Assembly (NCBI GenBank): GCA_050184225.1
Contig: JBFXAN010000044.1
Span: forward strand, 1-42,403
Direction: 5' to 3'
DNA from: JBFXAN01 sp050184225
Lineage (GTDB): Bacteria > Chloroflexota > Dehalococcoidia > CAUJGQ01
DNA: 42,403 nucleotides
The notes below the pieces were generated by a model. The model searched no databases. It had not been told where the DNA came from and saw nothing but the letters and a program-made list of their open reading frames with translations. This document shows positions 42,227 to 42,403 of the stretch, piece by piece. Numbering within the stretch: position 1 is the stretch's first letter; every line of letters starts with the position of its first letter. The position numbers and the translations under genes are program-made.

Positions 42227-42380
42227 CCCCCCGCCCCCCTTCCCTCGCAGGGAAGGGGGAGTCCTGTCCGGCGTTGGTTGAGTTGGGATGGTCATCCCAC
42301 GGACAGACGAAATACTGGCACCGTCGGTTGAAGCGTACTCCCCCTTCCCTGCGAGGGAAGGGGGGCGGGGGGTTAGGTAA
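42219..42380. repeat. Palindromic repeat element, copy 2 (162 bp)
   Basis: Perfect 44-bp inverted arms at 42219-42262 and 42337-42380, starting TTACCTAACC and ending GGTTAGGTAA. Each arm is also a self-complementary hairpin (CCCCTTCCCT-CGC-AGGGAAGGGG). The 74-bp interior contains GGGATGGTCATCCC and TACTGGCACC. It follows the class III aminotransferase immediately and supplies its stop codon. Related to copy 1 at 27872-28029. Confidence 0.9.
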
Positions 42381-42403
42381 ACGCCTCCCCCACCATCGCC
42401 TCC
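42373..42403 (-). CDS. Possible C-terminal fragment of a convergent gene
   Basis: Read on the minus strand, the edge of the window ends EAMVGEAFT followed by TAA at 42373-42375, which is inside the repeat. Nine residues are too few to call a gene; the symmetry with the other side (RDLT then TAA) is the only argument. Confidence 0.2.
   Translation of the reverse strand, partial: EAMVGEAFT

Overview
The window is high-GC bacterial DNA with densely packed genes, many GTG and some TTG starts, strong GGAGG-type ribosome binding sites, Tat-type lipoprotein signal peptides and a gene mix (flavin-dependent luciferase-like oxidoreductases, VOC proteins, bacterial archaeo-eukaryotic-type release factor, KaiC-like ATPase, DUF151 protein) that fits Chloroflexota, most likely a Thermomicrobia/Sphaerobacter-like organism. 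That placement is an inference from gene content only; there is no rRNA or phylogenetic marker gene here.

Layout. (1) 1-4500, minus strand: a pyruvate/2-oxo-acid dehydrogenase operon (E1 alpha, E1 beta, E2) with a CBS/zinc-ribbon protein upstream and a release-factor-like protein downstream; no E3 is present. (2) 4643-16942, minus strand: a twelve-kilobase, ten-gene catabolic cluster: two peptide-type ABC permeases, two different solute-binding lipoproteins, an SDR, a luciferase-like monooxygenase, an esterase, an epoxide-hydrolase-like enzyme, a P450 and, last, a LacI-family repressor. No ATPase subunit is encoded. Two matching LacI-type palindromes lie at the promoter of the first permease and upstream of the first binding protein, so the cluster looks like a repressor-controlled uptake-and-degradation unit for an unknown hydrophobic or esterified substrate. 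(3) 17049-20730, plus strand: a small protein, a double-domain KaiC-like ATPase and a PAS histidine kinase, translationally coupled. (4) 20828-24344, mostly minus: tRNA-Glu(UUC), a DUF4160/DUF2442 pair in which DUF4160 carries an in-frame amber codon, small zinc-ribbon and Nudix-like proteins, an SDR and a tiny membrane protein. (5) 24345-26885, minus: a methyltransferase, an iron-siderophore-type binding protein and a DUF151-like protein behind a promoter with a DtxR/IdeR-like box. (6) 27015-31796: an EamA transporter and a sirtuin that converge on a palindromic repeat, small zinc proteins, a USP-like protein and a propeller protein. (7) 31887-42403: an aminotransferase diverging from a tandem VOC pair with a LexA-box-like palindrome between them, a BNR propeller protein next to a perfect 22-bp inverted repeat, a DinB/maleylpyruvate-isomerase-like protein, an acyl-CoA synthetase, a DUF885 peptidase, a DUF433/DUF5615 toxin-antitoxin pair and a class III aminotransferase ending in a second copy of the palindromic repeat.

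The most notable signals are the repressor-controlled P450/monooxygenase/ABC cluster with its two operators, and the about 160-bp palindromic element (27872-28029 and 42219-42380). The element sits at gene 3' ends, donates stop codons, and in one copy appears to have lost its stop so that a sirtuin has gained 58 extra residues.
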